From Leuctra nigra (taxonomy: Eukaryota > Arthropoda > Insecta > Plecoptera > Leuctridae), in contig OW203763.1 of NCBI GenBank assembly GCA_934045905.1, forward strand, positions 47,423,494 through 47,487,493: 64,000 nt of DNA, written 5' to 3'. The notes below the pieces were generated by a model. The model was not told the DNA's origin. It saw nothing but the letters and a program-made list of their open reading frames with translations, and ran no database searches. The translations under genes and the position numbers were made by a program. Shown here piece after piece: positions 35,601 through 48,722 of the stretch (positions within the stretch are counted from its first letter, which is position 1; every line of letters begins with the position of its first letter).

Positions 35601-38600
35601 TGATTCTAGGCATACATCACGTTGCACCAGCACATGTGTGTAGGTACATGATTCTAGGCATACATCACGTGGCCCAGCACATGTGTGTAGGTACATGATT
35701 CTAGGCATACATCACGTTGCACCAGCACATGTGTGTAGGTACATGATTCTAGGCATACATCACGTTGCACCAGCACATGTGTGTAGGTACATGATTCTAG
35801 GCATACATCACGTTGCACCAGCACATGTGTGTAGGTACATGATTCTAGGCATACATCACGTGGCCCAGCACATGTGTGTTGTTACATGATTCTAGGCATA
35901 CATCACGTTGCACCAGCACATGTGTGTAGGTACATGATTCTAGGCATACATCACGTTGCACCAGCACATGTGTGTAGGTACATGATTCTAGGCATACATC
36001 ACGTGGCCCAGCACATGTGTGTAGGTACATGATTCCAGGCATACATCACGTGGCCCAGCACATGTGTGTAGGTACATGATTCTAGGCATACATCACGTGG
36101 CCCAGCACATGTGTGTAGGTACATGATTCTAGGCATACATCACGTTGCACCAGCACATGTGTGTAGGTACATGATTCTAGGCATACATCACGTGGCCCAG
36201 CACATGTGTGTAGGTACATGATTCCAGGCATACATCACGTGGCCCAGCACATGTGTGTAGGTACATGATTCTAGGCATACATCACGTGGCCCAGCACATG
36301 TGTGTAGGTACATGATTCTAGGCATACATCACGTTGCACCAGCACATGTGTGTAGGTACATGATTCTAGGCATACATCACGTTGCACCAGCACATGTGTG
36401 TAGGTACATGATTCTAGGCATACATCACGTGGCCAAGCACATGTGTGTAGGTACATGATTCTAGGCATACATCACGTGGCCCAGCACATGTGTGTAGGTA
36501 CATGATTCTAGGCAAACATCACGTTGCACCAGCACATGTGTGTAGGTACATGATTCTAGGCATACATCACGTGGCCCAGCACATGTGTGTAGGTACATGA
36601 TTCTAGGCATACATCACGTGGCCCAGCACATGTGTGTAGGTACATGATTCTAGGCATACATCACGTGGCCCAGCACATGTGTGTAGGTACATGATTCTAG
36701 GCATACATCACGTGGCCCAGCACATGTGTGTAGGTACATGATTCTAGGCATACATCACATGGCCCAGCACATGTGTGTAGGTACATGATTCTAGGCATAC
36801 ATCACGTGGCCCAGCACATGTGTGTAGGTACATGATTCTAGGCATACATCACGTGGCCCAGCACATGTGTGTAGGTACATGATTCTAGGCATACATCACA
36901 TGGCCCAGCACATGTGTGTAGGTACATGATTCCAGGCATACATCACGTGGCCCAGCACATGTGTGTAGGTACATGATTCTAGGCATACATCACGTGGCCC
37001 AGCACATGTGTGTAGGTACATGATTCTAGGCATACATCACGTTGCACCAGCACATGTGTGTAGGTACATGATTCTAGGCATACATCACGTTGCACCAGCA
37101 CATGTGTGTAGGTACATGATTCTAGGCATACATCACGTTGCACCAGCACATGAGTGTAGGTACATGATTCTAGGCATACATCACGTTGCACCAGCACATG
37201 TGTGTAGGTACATGATTCTAGGCATACATCACGTTGCACCAGCACATGTGTGTAGGTACATGATTCTAGGCATACATCACGTTGCACCAGCACATGTGTG
37301 TAGGTACATGATTCTAGGCATACATCACGTTGCACCAGCACATGTGTGTAGGTACATGATTCTAGGCATACATCACGTTGCACCAGCACATGTGTGTAGG
37401 TACATGATTCTAGGCATACATCACGTGGCCCAGCACATGTGTGTAGGTACATGATTCTAGGCATACATCACGTTGCCCAGCACATGTGTGTAGGTACATG
37501 ATTCTAGGCATACATCACGTTGCACCAGCACATGTGTGTAGGTACATGATTCTAGGCATACATCACGTTGCACCAGCACATGTGTGTAGGTACATGATTC
37601 TAGGCATACATCACGTGGCCCAGCACATGTGTGTAGGTACATGATTCTAGGCATTCATCACGTGGCCCAGCACATGTGTGTAGGTACATGATTCTAGGCA
37701 TACATCACGTGGCCCAGCACATGTGTGTAGGTACATGATTCTAGGCATACATCACGTGGCCCAGCACATGTGTGTAGGTACATGATTCTAGGCATACATC
37801 ACGTGGCCCAGCACATGTGTGTAGGTACATGATTCTAGGCATACATCACGTTGCACCAGCACATGTGTGTAGGTACATGATTCTAGGCATACATCACGTT
37901 GCACCAGCACATGTGTGTAGGTACATGATTCTAGGCATACATCACGTTGCACCAGCACATGTGTGTAGGTACATGATTCTAGGCATACATCACGTTGCAC
38001 CAGCACATGTGTGTAGGTACATGATTCTAGGCATACATCACGTTGCACCAGCACATGTGTGTAGGTACATGATTCTAGGCATACATCACGTGGCCCAGCA
38101 CATGTGTGTAGGTACATGATTCTAGGCATACATCACGTTGCCCAGCACATGTGTGTAGGTACATGATTCTAGGCATACATCACGTTGCCCAGCACATGTG
38201 TGTAGGAACATGATTCTAGGCATACATCACGTGGCCCAGCACATGTGTGTAGAGGTACATGATTCTAGGCATACATCACGTGGCCCAGCACATGTGTGTA
38301 GGTACATGATTCTAGGCATACATCACGTTGCACCAGCACATGTGTGTAGGTACATGATTCTAGGCATACATCACGTTGCACCAGCACATGTGTGTAGGTA
38401 CATGATTCTAGGCATACATCACGTGGCCAAGCACATGTGTGTAGGTACATGATTCTAGGCATACATCACGTGGCCCAGCACATGTGTGTAGGTACATGAT
38501 TCTAGGCATACATCACGTTGCACCAGCACATGTGTGTAGGTACATGATTCTAGGCATACATCACGTGGCCCAGCACATGTGTGTAGGTACATGATTCGAG

Positions 38601-41167
38601 GCATACATCACGTTGCACCAGCACATGTGTGTAGGTACATGATTCTAGGCATACATCACGTTGCCCAGCACATGTGTGTAGGTACATGATTCTAGGCATA
38701 CATCACGTGGCCCAGCACATGTGTGTAGGTACATGATTCTAGGCATACATCACGTTGCACCAGCACATGTGTGTAGGTACATGATTCTAGGCATACATCA
38801 CGTTGCACCAGCACATGTGTGTAGGTACATGATTCTAGGCATACATCACGTGGCCCAGCACATGTGTGTAGGTACATGATTCTAGGCATACATCACGTTG
38901 CACCAGCACATGTGTGTAGGTACATGATTCTAGGCATACATCATGTGGCCCAGCACATGTGTGTAGGTACATGATTCTAGGCATACATCACGTTGCACCA
39001 GCACATGTGTGTAGGTACATGATTCTAGGCATACATCACGTGGCCCAGCACATGTGTGTAGGTACATGATTCTAGGCATACATCACGTGGCCCAGCACAT
39101 GTGTGTAGGTACATGATTCTAGGCATACATCACGTTGCACCAGCACATGTGTGTAGGTACATGATTCTAGGCATACATCACGTGGCCCAGCACATGTGTG
39201 TAGGTACATGATTCTAGGCATACATCATGTGGCCCAGCACATGTGTGTAGGTACATGATTCTAGGCATACATCACGTTGCACCAGCACATGTGTGTAGGT
39301 ACATGATTCTAGGCATACATCACGTTGCACCAGCACATGTGTGTAGGTACATGATTCTAGGCATACATCACGTGGCCCAGCACATGTGTGTAGGTACATG
39401 ATTCTAGGCATACATCACGTGGCCCAGCACATGTGTGTAGGTACATGATTCTAGGCATACATCACGTTGCACCAGCACATGTGTGTAGGTACATGATTCT
39501 AGGCATACATCACGTTGCACCAGCACATGTGTGTAGGTACATGATTCTAGGCATACATCACGTTGCACCAGCACATGTGTGTAGGTACATGATTCTAGGC
39601 ATACATCACGTTGCACCAGCACATGTGTGTAGGTACATGATTCTAGGCATACATCACGTGGCCAAGCACATGTGTGTAGGTACATGATTCTAGGCATACA
39701 TCACGTTGCACCAGCACATGTGTGTAGGTACATGATTCTAGGCATACATCACGTTGCACCAGCACATGTGTGTAGGTACATGATTCTAGGCATACATCAC
39801 GTGGCCCAGCACATGTGTGTAGGTACATGATTCTAGGCATACATCACGTGGCCCAGCACATGTGTGTAGGTACATGATTCTAGGCATACATCACGTGGCC
39901 CAGCACATGTGTGTAGGTACATGATTCTAGGCATACATCACGTTGCACCAGCACATGTGTGTAGGTACATGATTCTAGGCATACATCACGTTGCACCAGC
40001 ACATGTGTGTAGATACATGATTCTAGGCATACATCACGTTGCACCAGCACATGTGTGTAGGTACATGATTCTAGGCATACATCACGTTGCACCAGCACAT
40101 GTGTGTAGGTACATGATTCTAGGCATACATCACGTTGCCCAGCACATGTGTGTAGGTACATGATTCTAGGCATACATCACGTGGCCCAGCACATGTGTGT
40201 AGGTACATGATTCTAGGCATACATCACGTGGCCCAGCACATGTGTGTAGGTACATGATTCTAGGCATACATCACGTTGCACCAGCACATGTGTGTAGGTA
40301 CATGATTCTAGGCATACATCACGTTGCCCAGCACATGTGTGTAGGTACATGATTCTAGGCATACATCACGTGGCCCAGCACATGTGTGTAGGTACATGAT
40401 TCTAGGCATACATCACGTGGCCCAGCACATGTGTGTAGGTACATGATTCTAGGCATACATCACGTTGCACCAGCACATGTGTGTAGGTACATGATTCTAG
40501 GCATACATCACGTTGCACCAGCACATGTGTGTAGGTACATGATTCTAGGCATACATCACGTGGCCCAGCACATGTGTGTAGGTACATGATTCTAGGCATA
40601 CATCACGTGGCCCAGCACATGTGTGTAGGTACATGATTCTAGGCATACATCACGTTGCACCAGCACATGTGTGTAGGTACATGATTCTAGGCATACATCA
40701 CGTGGCCCAGCACATGTGTGTAGGTACATGATTCTAGGCATACATCACGTTGCACCAGCACATGTGTGTAGGTACATGATTCTAGGCATACATCACGTTG
40801 CACCAGCACATGTGTGTAGGTACATGATTCTAGGCATACATCACGTGGCCCAGCACATGTGTGTAGGTACATGATTCTAGGCATACATCACGTTGCCCAG
40901 CACATGTGTGTAGGTACATGATTCTAGGCATACATCACGTGGCCCAGCACATGTGTGTAGGTACATGATTCTAGGCATACATCACGTTGCACCAGCACAT
41001 GTGTGTAGGTACATGATTCTAGGCATACATCACGTGGCCCAGCACATGTGTGTAGGTACATGATTCTAGGCATACATCACGTTGCACCAGCACATGTGTG
41101 TAGGTACATGATTCTAGGCATACATCACGTGGCCCAGCACATGTGTGTAGGTACATGATTCTAGGCA
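32657..41167. repeat. 8.5-kb minisatellite of mixed 48- and 47-bp units, about 179 copies
   Basis: Common core agcacatgtgtgtaggtaca plus tgattctaggcatacatcac. Two main unit types are interleaved: a 48-bp unit with cacgttgcacc and a 47-bp unit with cacgtggccc. Rarer hybrids cacgttgccc (47 bp) and cacgtggcacc (48 bp) also occur. Runs of 48-bp units keep the frame open, which yields many short repetitive ORFs on both strands that end at 47-bp units. The 47-bp unit creates a CACGTG E-box, and all units carry the palindrome CACATGTG. Array edges are sharp at both sides. Confidence 0.98.
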
Positions 41168-41856
41168 ATTTATTTGTGACTTTAACTCAACATTTGGTTC
41201 AGAGTTCAACTAAACCCATAAATCTGACAGAACTACAGTTGTGTTTTAATTGGCCAGGAACAATAAAACTCGCGAAGACAATTCCACATCTGTTATTTTA
41301 AACAAAGGAAGAAACCAAATACTTTCACACACTCTATTAGTTACAAAATGATCGAAATACTAATTTGATTATATTTTGGGAATTATATTGTTTTAGAAAT
41401 TTGGTCAACCAAGTAAAAATAACACAGAGGGCACTTGAGGATTCACTTATGTGTAGGTACGCTATATTACGGTAATTCTTGAAAATCGAAATTTCGAAAA
41501 CAGTTCAGAACTATTATTGTGGAATTCACACAATTATTAAAAAATTCTTTAGTATATCTTAAAACCTTAATTACATTTGGAATTCATTCCCGTTGTAATA
41601 GGAAAAGCCGTTACAGAGTTACATACATTTTTGTGCACCGCCAAATATGCATCTTAAAAATGTCAGTGTACATTTCAGACCTGACCTGAACCTGCTGTCA
41701 GACCTGCTATTAGACCTGAAGAAGAAAAACCTTAATGGAATTTTAGTGTTTGAAGACATATATATTATAGATTAATTTCTGAAAAGGGTACAAGATGGGT
41801 TTTCTACTTATGTTAAAATAGGCCATCTGAATAACGTAGGTAGAATGTATTATTTT
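41168..41856. other. AT-rich region, no gene seen
   Basis: Short direct repeats (gacctgacctgaacctgctg, about 41678-41715) are the only feature noted. Confidence 0.3.
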
Positions 41857-42171
41857 TCATGGTTTCCACTTAGCATTGAGCGTGTTTTCTATAAAGGAAG
41901 TCCTCCTGTAACCAGATAAGTCCATGTGACTCGTAGGTCTTCTACCTCCGAGCTTTATGAATTGTATTCTATGGGTGCACGCGGGCGGCGTTGGAGCGGG
42001 CTTAAAACCGCCAGTGCGAGAGGGTGAAGTTGAAGGGGTTGACAGGGGAGGGGTGGCAGTGGGGAGGTTCATCAGAGTCGACCAGGCTTCTGGGAGGTAA
42101 GCACGCATCTCACAACATTTGGTGACAGTGGTAGGTTCTCGCCACACTTGTGTGTTCGCGAATACCTGCAA
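41857..42171 (-). CDS. Possible coding exon, unknown gene
   Basis: Minus-strand open stretch of 104 codons ending in TGA, GC-richer than its surroundings. It is preceded on the minus strand by ctccactattgcag, a reasonable splice acceptor at about 42172. The peptide has Cys-Cys near residue 20, a Pro/Thr/Ser-rich centre and a basic C-terminal part. I cannot assign a family. It could be the terminal exon of a gene to the right on the minus strand, or chance. Confidence 0.25.
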   Translation of the reverse strand: MQVFANTQVWREPTTVTKCCEMRAYLPEAWSTLMNLPTATPPLSTPSTSPSRTGGFKPAPTPPACTHRIQFIKLGGRRPTSHMDLSGYRRTSFIENTLNAKWKP

Positions 42172-43299
42172 TAGTGGAGAAGGATTGTACTACTCGATTC
42201 ATTTTTACTGATTGTTTTCTATTAATGCAAATTGTTGTTTGTTGTAATTATTTGGCTCAACAGCGAAGTTAGGATAAAACAGTTGATGTCAGCTGACCAC
42301 GTGCATATCAAGTAAAACTTTCCTCCGGCGCTTACGTGATCAGCGTTATCATTTCATTTCTCTGTTCTCAATCGTCATTCGATGCATTTACAGCAATCTA
42401 TTGAATTATTTATTGTTTTGCACAATTTATCATTTTCAATTGTACCGAACGTATTTTTAATTGGAATATTTGCACAGATATTCTGTTATTCGTAATGTTT
42501 GTATTTTGAAGTATATCGATCTTGCTCTTTCTGCTAAAAACTCAGCTCTATACGTGCTCTTTTGCGTGCTCACTTACCTGACATGTTGTAACGGATCATA
42601 GCACAGAGATTAATATTAAAGAACTGTTGGTGGGGAGCTTTCGGGGCTCTAGAGGCAGACTTCTGGGATTTGTGGAATAAAAGGGAGAGTTCTCCGAAGG
42701 GAGATTTTTTTCTAATTTGTTTTTGTTTTTTCTAATTTCCACTCGGCTGGGTAGTTAGCGTGGAATCTAATTGTCATCAATATATTTTTCTACAAACGAA
42801 CGAATCTTTAATATAATTTATTATAATAACTATAAATTATGAAATAATGCTTGTTCTGTTTTATGTTTAATAGTTTAACGTTTCAGCCGACTCGTATCGG
42901 ACTTCATCAGCTATGAATGAAAAAGACAACAATTCACACAAAAAGGTGGTTATAAAAAAGAAAACAAAAATGAAATACAATAAAAATTCAATGTCTGTAG
43001 TAAAGAAAATCAAGGTATGAAAAAAACATAAGTTTGTGTGTCAAGGCGACGAGTTGCTCCTGAACTCAACGATCAAACAGACTTAGAACATTACCGCATT
43101 ATTTCATAGTTTATATATCAACCGTTTCTGACAGCTTCCGTGAACATAATACCTATTATATTATAATATGATGTAATCGAAGTAATTCTATGTGATTAAA
43201 TGGTTTACAAATATAATTTTGTTTGCCAAGTACAGAGGTGAAATGCTTTTAACGAATGCTAATGATAGAAAATCATGAATTCATTGAATTCATGTAGGT
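42172..43299. other. No gene seen
   Basis: AT-rich. A half-copy of the hairpin MITE (gtttcagccgactcg) lies at about 42880-42925. Nothing else is supportable. Confidence 0.3.
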
Positions 43300-44040
43300 T
43301 ATTGAACGAGGGTCTCCTTGATCCTGTCTCGGATATTTGTTTTTGTATGATTTTTGTTTGTATGCCGCCAACCAGGTTGCTCCGATCAAGCTGAATATGA
43401 GCACACATGTAAACGCTTACTGTGTTCTGCTTTGCAATAGGTTTCAAACAAAACGCTTCTTATTGGTTGAAAAATATCAAACGTTCCGATAAAATTTTAA
43501 TGTTGCATGGTCATCAAGATTCTACACTATTTAGATCTACATTTTCTCATATTTTACATAATATATTCATTATACATATATTTTTATATATTATATATTT
43601 ATATATATTCGAATGTTCCCAATCGGGAACATTCCCGATCCTCCGATTCGTTTAAATGTAATAATAATCATTTTCCCATTGAAAATATAATGGCCCGAAC
43701 AAGTTCAAATCCTGCAAGGTAATCTAGAGTCTAGACCTACACATATCAGCTCAAATGGCCATGAATTTACAGATTTATTGACATTACTTTTTATAGTAAT
43801 GTTTTTGTAAATGTGGTTTTTACTTTTTCTAAGTGATGTATCGAAAAGTACCAAATGCACAACAACTTGATCTGGTTGTTGCTCATGATCCAGAGTGTAA
43901 AGACGGCTAATTCTAAGTTGTAGTGAAAAGCAGATCAAATATCGTAGTTATCTTCGCTGACAGCTTGCTAATGTGTTTTTACTATGTCATGGGCGTTGCG
44001 TTTGTCGGTTCTCGTTCAACACCGCGTTACACAGAGCCGA
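43300..44040 (+). mobile_element. Diverged Helitron-like copy
   Basis: Shares gagggtctccttg, ttgtttttgtatg, cagaatgaa-type text and the 'tattggttgaaaaatatcaa' block with siblings. It ends near ctcgttcaacaccgcgttacacagagc, a decayed version of the terminal hairpin. Confidence 0.4.
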
Positions 44041-45339
44041 GTTAGTTCGATTGAACATTATTTATGACACCGTAAATCAGCATTTTTGGACACACGCTAT
44101 ATTCACTATTCAGTATAATTATATAGCACACATTTTGTGTCTGAATTAAGCATACAAGAAGACTCCAAATTTCAAATGTTAACCACAAAAAATAATTTAA
44201 ACGGATTAAAAATCAAAAAATTTAATAATTTTAAAACAAAGTAATAAATATCAAGCTTGTCGCATTGAATTTGCATCGGCCAAACTCGCTCTTTCTTCTG
44301 CTTTTCCTTGATCTGCGTTATCTGCTATTCTCGATCAATGCGCCATGCTTGATTTTATTTTTATTTTCACTTTATTTAAGATCACCACCATGACATTTTG
44401 TGTATTGATAAGTTAACGCATAAGAATCAATTATACAGGAGAAAGGATTACATGCTAAATCAACGTGTAACGCACTGCGTTTTATACAGTATTTTCGACA
44501 TAAAAAACTTTCTCATTTGGTGTTGTGGGGTGTTATATTATGATGAGACAAAAGACCACTTTGGATTTCTCTTCAACAATAATTTCTTCTGCCTGCAGTT
44601 TATTAATGAAGCTAATTCTAGCGAATAAAGTGCTAATCGCAGAATGAACAATAAAGTCTAGTCGTCCAGTTAGCCGTGCCGTGTGAAGCTGAGTTGAGAC
44701 AGAGTGGGGTCAAGATGAGACTTGATGAACTTAGAATTGACCAGATTCAATGCCAGACAGAATCAAGGTAAACAAATGGAAAGGTTTAATCGTGGCATGG
44801 GAAACTACATGAACATCAAACTAATTATATCTTTCTTTTAAAGAAATGTTTCTCTTTATCTTTCTTTTTCTTCTTTTCTATCTTTTAAAAAACTTCAGTA
44901 TTTGGTTTAAAAGTGTATTCAGTTTAATATATGTTCTATGACAGTTGTATTCAACCATGCGGCCCGCGGGACTAATTTTTGTGCCCCCCCCCCCCCCCCC
45001 CACCCGGTTGATGTTTCAAATACCTATTTATTCACAAAATGTGAACACTGAAAAAATAATATTAAAAAAATCTAATTTCATTTGAGACATATTTTGAGAG
45101 TTGTCATGTTAGGATCCACGCATCAGGCTGTAAATACGAGGAAAGCTATACTTAAAAATTACTTCATACTTGTTGCAACGAAAATGAAGCTTTTTACCAA
45201 TTTCAAAAATCGTAAAAATGGTATGGTTTGGCGGGTGAAATATTGTTCGATTCGTTTCATAATAAACAAAAGACTGAATGAACCAGGCACGTAGGAAGGA
45301 TCACTTATAAATTTGCTTAAATTTAAAAAAATCGCCCTG
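44041..45339. other. No gene seen; hAT-like remnant and C run
   Basis: ccatgcggcccgcggg followed by 18 C (44984-45001) resembles a decayed hAT end. The rest is AT-rich without a supportable gene. Confidence 0.3.
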
Positions 45340-45539
45340 NNNNNNNNNNNNNNNNNNNNNNNNNNNNNNNNNNNNNNNNNNNNNNNNNNNNNNNNNNNNN
45401 NNNNNNNNNNNNNNNNNNNNNNNNNNNNNNNNNNNNNNNNNNNNNNNNNNNNNNNNNNNNNNNNNNNNNNNNNNNNNNNNNNNNNNNNNNNNNNNNNNNN
45501 NNNNNNNNNNNNNNNNNNNNNNNNNNNNNNNNNNNNNNN
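45340..45539. other. Assembly gap (200 N)
   Basis: Exactly 200 N, a scaffolding placeholder of unknown true size. Confidence 0.99.
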
Positions 45540-45606
45540 TATTTTCAGTTACTGACGATAATAATCCATATTACCTATTATTATTATATATTTGTGATGA
45601 AAAACA

Positions 45607-45762
45607 ATGCTGAAATGCAAAAGGAAAGATGTAAGACATTGTATAGTGCCAGGATGTGATTATTTACATCCAGAAGAAGAAATTGTCAGGTCTTGGCAGA
45701 ATTGCCCAGTGATAATGACCGAAGAAAACTTTGGGTTCATGGAATATTTGTGGACATTGAAC
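45607..45762 (+). CDS. Possible first exon of an unknown gene
   Basis: ATG-initiated open stretch of 52 codons ending at a strong splice donor (ctgaac|gtaagt). The peptide is protein-like: a basic start, then HCIVPGCDYLHPEEE with a paired Cys motif that faintly recalls a zinc-binding N-terminus, then EENFGFMEYLWTL. No partner exon was found. The preceding gap may hide a promoter. It could also be a fragment of a mobile-element gene. Confidence 0.3.
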
Positions 45763-45801
45763 GTAAGTTATAGCAAAGATAATTATTATAGTGGCGAATA
45801 A

Positions 45802-46206
45802 TATGAATAACCTCTCAGTCTCACTCACTCATTTGACATTTGTAAAAATTGATGTCCATGGCTGTCTGTTCAATTCAAATAGTTCCTTTAGTTCCTTTCT
45901 CTGCCACCTCGCCACTGACAGCGCTCGGGTACTCACAGTCACATGTCGGTAAAGAAGAGAGAAGAACGCCATATTTAAATTTCATTAGATACCTGTGAGT
46001 TGCCAGGCAGTGAACAAGGAAGGGAGGGGAGGGGGAAAGATCTAGTAGGTGGTGCTATAAACACATGCCCATGCTCAACGCCCTAAGCTAAAACGTATGT
46101 TAAAAGCCATTTACTAAGTCAGGATACGTAAAATTTGATACGTGAAATTTGATACGTGACATACCAAGGTATATAACGAATTGCCAAAAATTACATAAAA
46201 TTAAAT
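45802..46206. other. No gene seen
   Basis: No supportable feature apart from a purine-rich patch near 46021. Confidence 0.3.
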
Positions 46207-46611
46207 CCCCATAAAAAACACTTCGTGTAAAAATAACAGCCAAGTCTCTTCAACTAAAAAAATAAATAATATGAAATCTAAAAATTCGGCACTGAAAAGT
46301 TGTGATATCAAAAATGTGCTAAGTCAAAACTTTATTTGAAAATCAAAAAATACTTGGCGCATCGTGTATATAAATAGCTTTGAAGAATAGGCCAATTATA
46401 AAATATACATCAAATATACATATACATAGTATACCTATAATGCCCTAAAAAAACGATGCGCCAAGTATTTTTTGATTTTCAAATAAAATTTTGACGTGGC
46501 ACATTTTTTGATATCACAACTTTTCAGTGCAGAATTTTTAGATTTCATATTATTTATTTTTTAGTTGAAGAGACTTGGATGTTATTTTTACACGAAGTGT
46601 TTTTTATGGGG
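46207..46611. mobile_element. Palindromic MITE related to the 53.8-kb element
   Basis: ccccataaaaaacacttcgtg at the left is mirrored at the right. The arms of about 165 bp share cagccaagtctctt, gatatcaaaaa and acttggcgcatcgt with the larger element at 53843-54873, at some divergence. The loop is about 70 bp and the element is non-coding. Confidence 0.85.
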
Positions 46612-46719
46612 ATATCACTCCTTTTTTTAGTTTATTCTTACAACTTGTGACAATCGAATGAACAATTACTAAATCCTTTAAAAAATTCACCCTTTACAAT
46701 TTAGCTATTTTCATGAAGA

Positions 46720-48033
46720 ACAGCAAAGGTTTCATTACAATCGGTCAACCAAGTTCCGAGATATGGCAACACTTCGGTTTTCAAAATGGCTGCTGAACTT
46801 TCTGCACTGCCACATAGAATTTATAACTTTAAATGATGTGTATCAATTTTAACTTTCTGAATATGTATTTATTGTATAGGAGGGGATTACAATAATTAAT
46901 AAATTTGAATGACATTATTTCCGGTCTCATAAATAGGAAAATTCTTGTCTGACTGTTCCTATTCCATAGAGATGGCCTTCCGAATCGTTTGGCGCTAGTT
47001 TCATACCGATATGTCAACCAGTTTTCGAGATATGACGTTACTTCCGGTTTCAAAATGGCTGCTGAAATCACTGACCCCTTGAATTATAATTTAAACATGA
47101 TTACATTTTATTATAAGCTGTCTCAAATAGTATATTTATTGTATCAAAATGTAAATTTGTGAGATTTTTAAATATGTGACGTCATTTCTGGTTTCGGTAT
47201 GGAAAACTGCAAATATTATTGATGATAATACATAAAGTTGACCGTCTAAATTGTTTAGCGCTGGTTTCGTTCAAATCTTTTTAGCCGTTATTGAGATATG
47301 ATGTCACTTCCGGGTTCAAAATGGCGGCTTCCGGTTGGTTTTATAACAAGTCAGATATACTATATAATCAGATATCAAAAGTACATACGTTACATAAATA
47401 TCAAAATAATCGGATCAAATTTGTTGCCGAAATGCCAATCGATGAATTTCAAATTTCATGACGTCATTTCCGGTTTCGTTAACATAAATTTTAGTCTGTT
47501 GCTATTAAAAATCTATATAGTTGACCGTCCGAATCGTTTGGTGCTATATTCGTTCCAATCGGTTTAGCCGTTGTCGAGATATGATGTCACTTCCGGTTTC
47601 AAAATGGCGGCACAAAAAAAGTCAAGGGGGGAGGGCTAATCAGACGCCAAAAGTGCACACGTGGTAAAAATTTGAGATCAATCGGTTCAGCCATTTAGGC
47701 TGTGGACTGTTTACCGGATTCTAGCTCCAGCCTACTACTACTACTACTACTACTAAGATTATTATTACTGATTAAAACCGCCCTAAAGCACGGGTTTTAC
47801 GGCCCTCTAGCTCGCAAAGGGCGTAACCTATTGTTCCGAAATTTGGTATATGTGGTGGGGTGGGCCATAGCTCGAAATTAAGATATTTCACAACAATGTG
47901 AGATTTCCCAATTTTATGATCCAGTAGGCCGATAATGCCACTTTGATGCTAACAGTAAAAGTGGGTTTGCTCCAGCCCTTATATTAGAGTGTGCGCGCCG
48001 TACGACTTGGCTGGCGTGGAGCGACCGCTCCAC
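46720..48033 (-). repeat. Dispersed ETS/CRE-rich repeat, copy B (inverted)
   Basis: Minus-strand copy ending at the hairpin gtggagcgaccgctccac (48016-48033). It contains a series of subunits with cggtttcaaaatggc and cacttccggtttc / gacgtcatttccgg, spaced roughly 100-290 bp apart, and an ACT microsatellite at about 47730-47753. It is the same family as 73-660 and 52286-53745. Confidence 0.8.
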
Positions 48034-48120
48034 TAGATTAAATTGTTCTTAAATTAAATAAGTGTAGATTATGTCTTGTTTTTGCACACGTTTTTCTTGT
48101 CTCACATCTTTTCTTGGAGC

Positions 48121-48640
48121 ATCTTGTGAGCTAGTTGCTGTGATCACCTCACCCCCACCGGACCCCCCACCCCCGGACCCCATGGACCGTGGTGAATATG
48201 ACGTGTTAATGACGGCAATGTTGTGTCATGTGTTGCAGCATCTTGTGAGCTAGTTGCTGTGATCACCTCACCCCCACCGGACCCCCCACCCCCGGACCCC
48301 ATCGGACCGTGGTGAATATGACGTGTTAATGACGGCAATGTTGTGTCATGTGTTGCAGCATCTTGTGAGCTAGTTGCTGTGATCACCTCACCCCCACCGG
48401 ACCCCCCACCCCCGGACCCCATCGGACCGTGGTGAATATGACGTGTTAATGACGGCAATGTTGTGTCATGTGTTGCAGCATCTTGTGAGCTAGTTGCTGT
48501 GATCACCTCACCCCCACCGGACCCCCCACCCCCGGACCCCATCGGACCGTGGTGAATATGACGTGTTAATGACGGCAATGTTGTGTCATGTGTTGCAGCA
48601 TCTTGTGAGCTAGTTGCTGTGATCACCTCACCCCCACCGG
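48121..48640. repeat. 120-bp tandem repeat, about 4.3 copies, upstream of the mub exon
   Basis: catcttgtgagctagttgc recurs at about 48120, 48239, 48359, 48479 and 48599 (119 bp once, then 120 bp). Copies are essentially identical. Each later copy starts right after gtgttgcag, a possible splice acceptor. A pyrimidine-rich tract (48065-48115) precedes the first copy. Because 120 is divisible by three, a spurious 171-codon Gly-rich minus-strand ORF arises. Confidence 0.95.
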
Positions 48641-48722
48641 ACCCGGACCGACACCGCACCTCTCTCTCACCGTCGTCTTCGTCTCCGAGTTCGTCGTCAG
48701 CATCTCAACGCGGTCGACACAC
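48641..48722 (+). promoter_or_regulatory. 5' UTR segment of the mub exon
   Basis: A CG/CT-rich stretch (accgcacctctctctcaccg, cgtctccgagttcgtcg) between the last tandem unit and the ATG, unlike the AT-rich surroundings. The exon probably begins after one of the gttgcag sites inside the tandem array. Confidence 0.5.

Noticed and set aside
33124..40884. Dozens of repetitive ORFs on both strands
   Set aside because: By-products of runs of 48-bp units in the minisatellite; they end wherever a 47-bp unit shifts the frame.
32657..41167. CRISPR array
   Set aside because: Units are directly joined with no unique spacers, and the context is a eukaryotic genome; it is a minisatellite.
48144..48659. 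171-codon Gly-rich minus-strand ORF
   Set aside because: Antisense of the 120-bp tandem repeat (a multiple of three) upstream of the mub exon; the peptide is the same 40 residues repeated.
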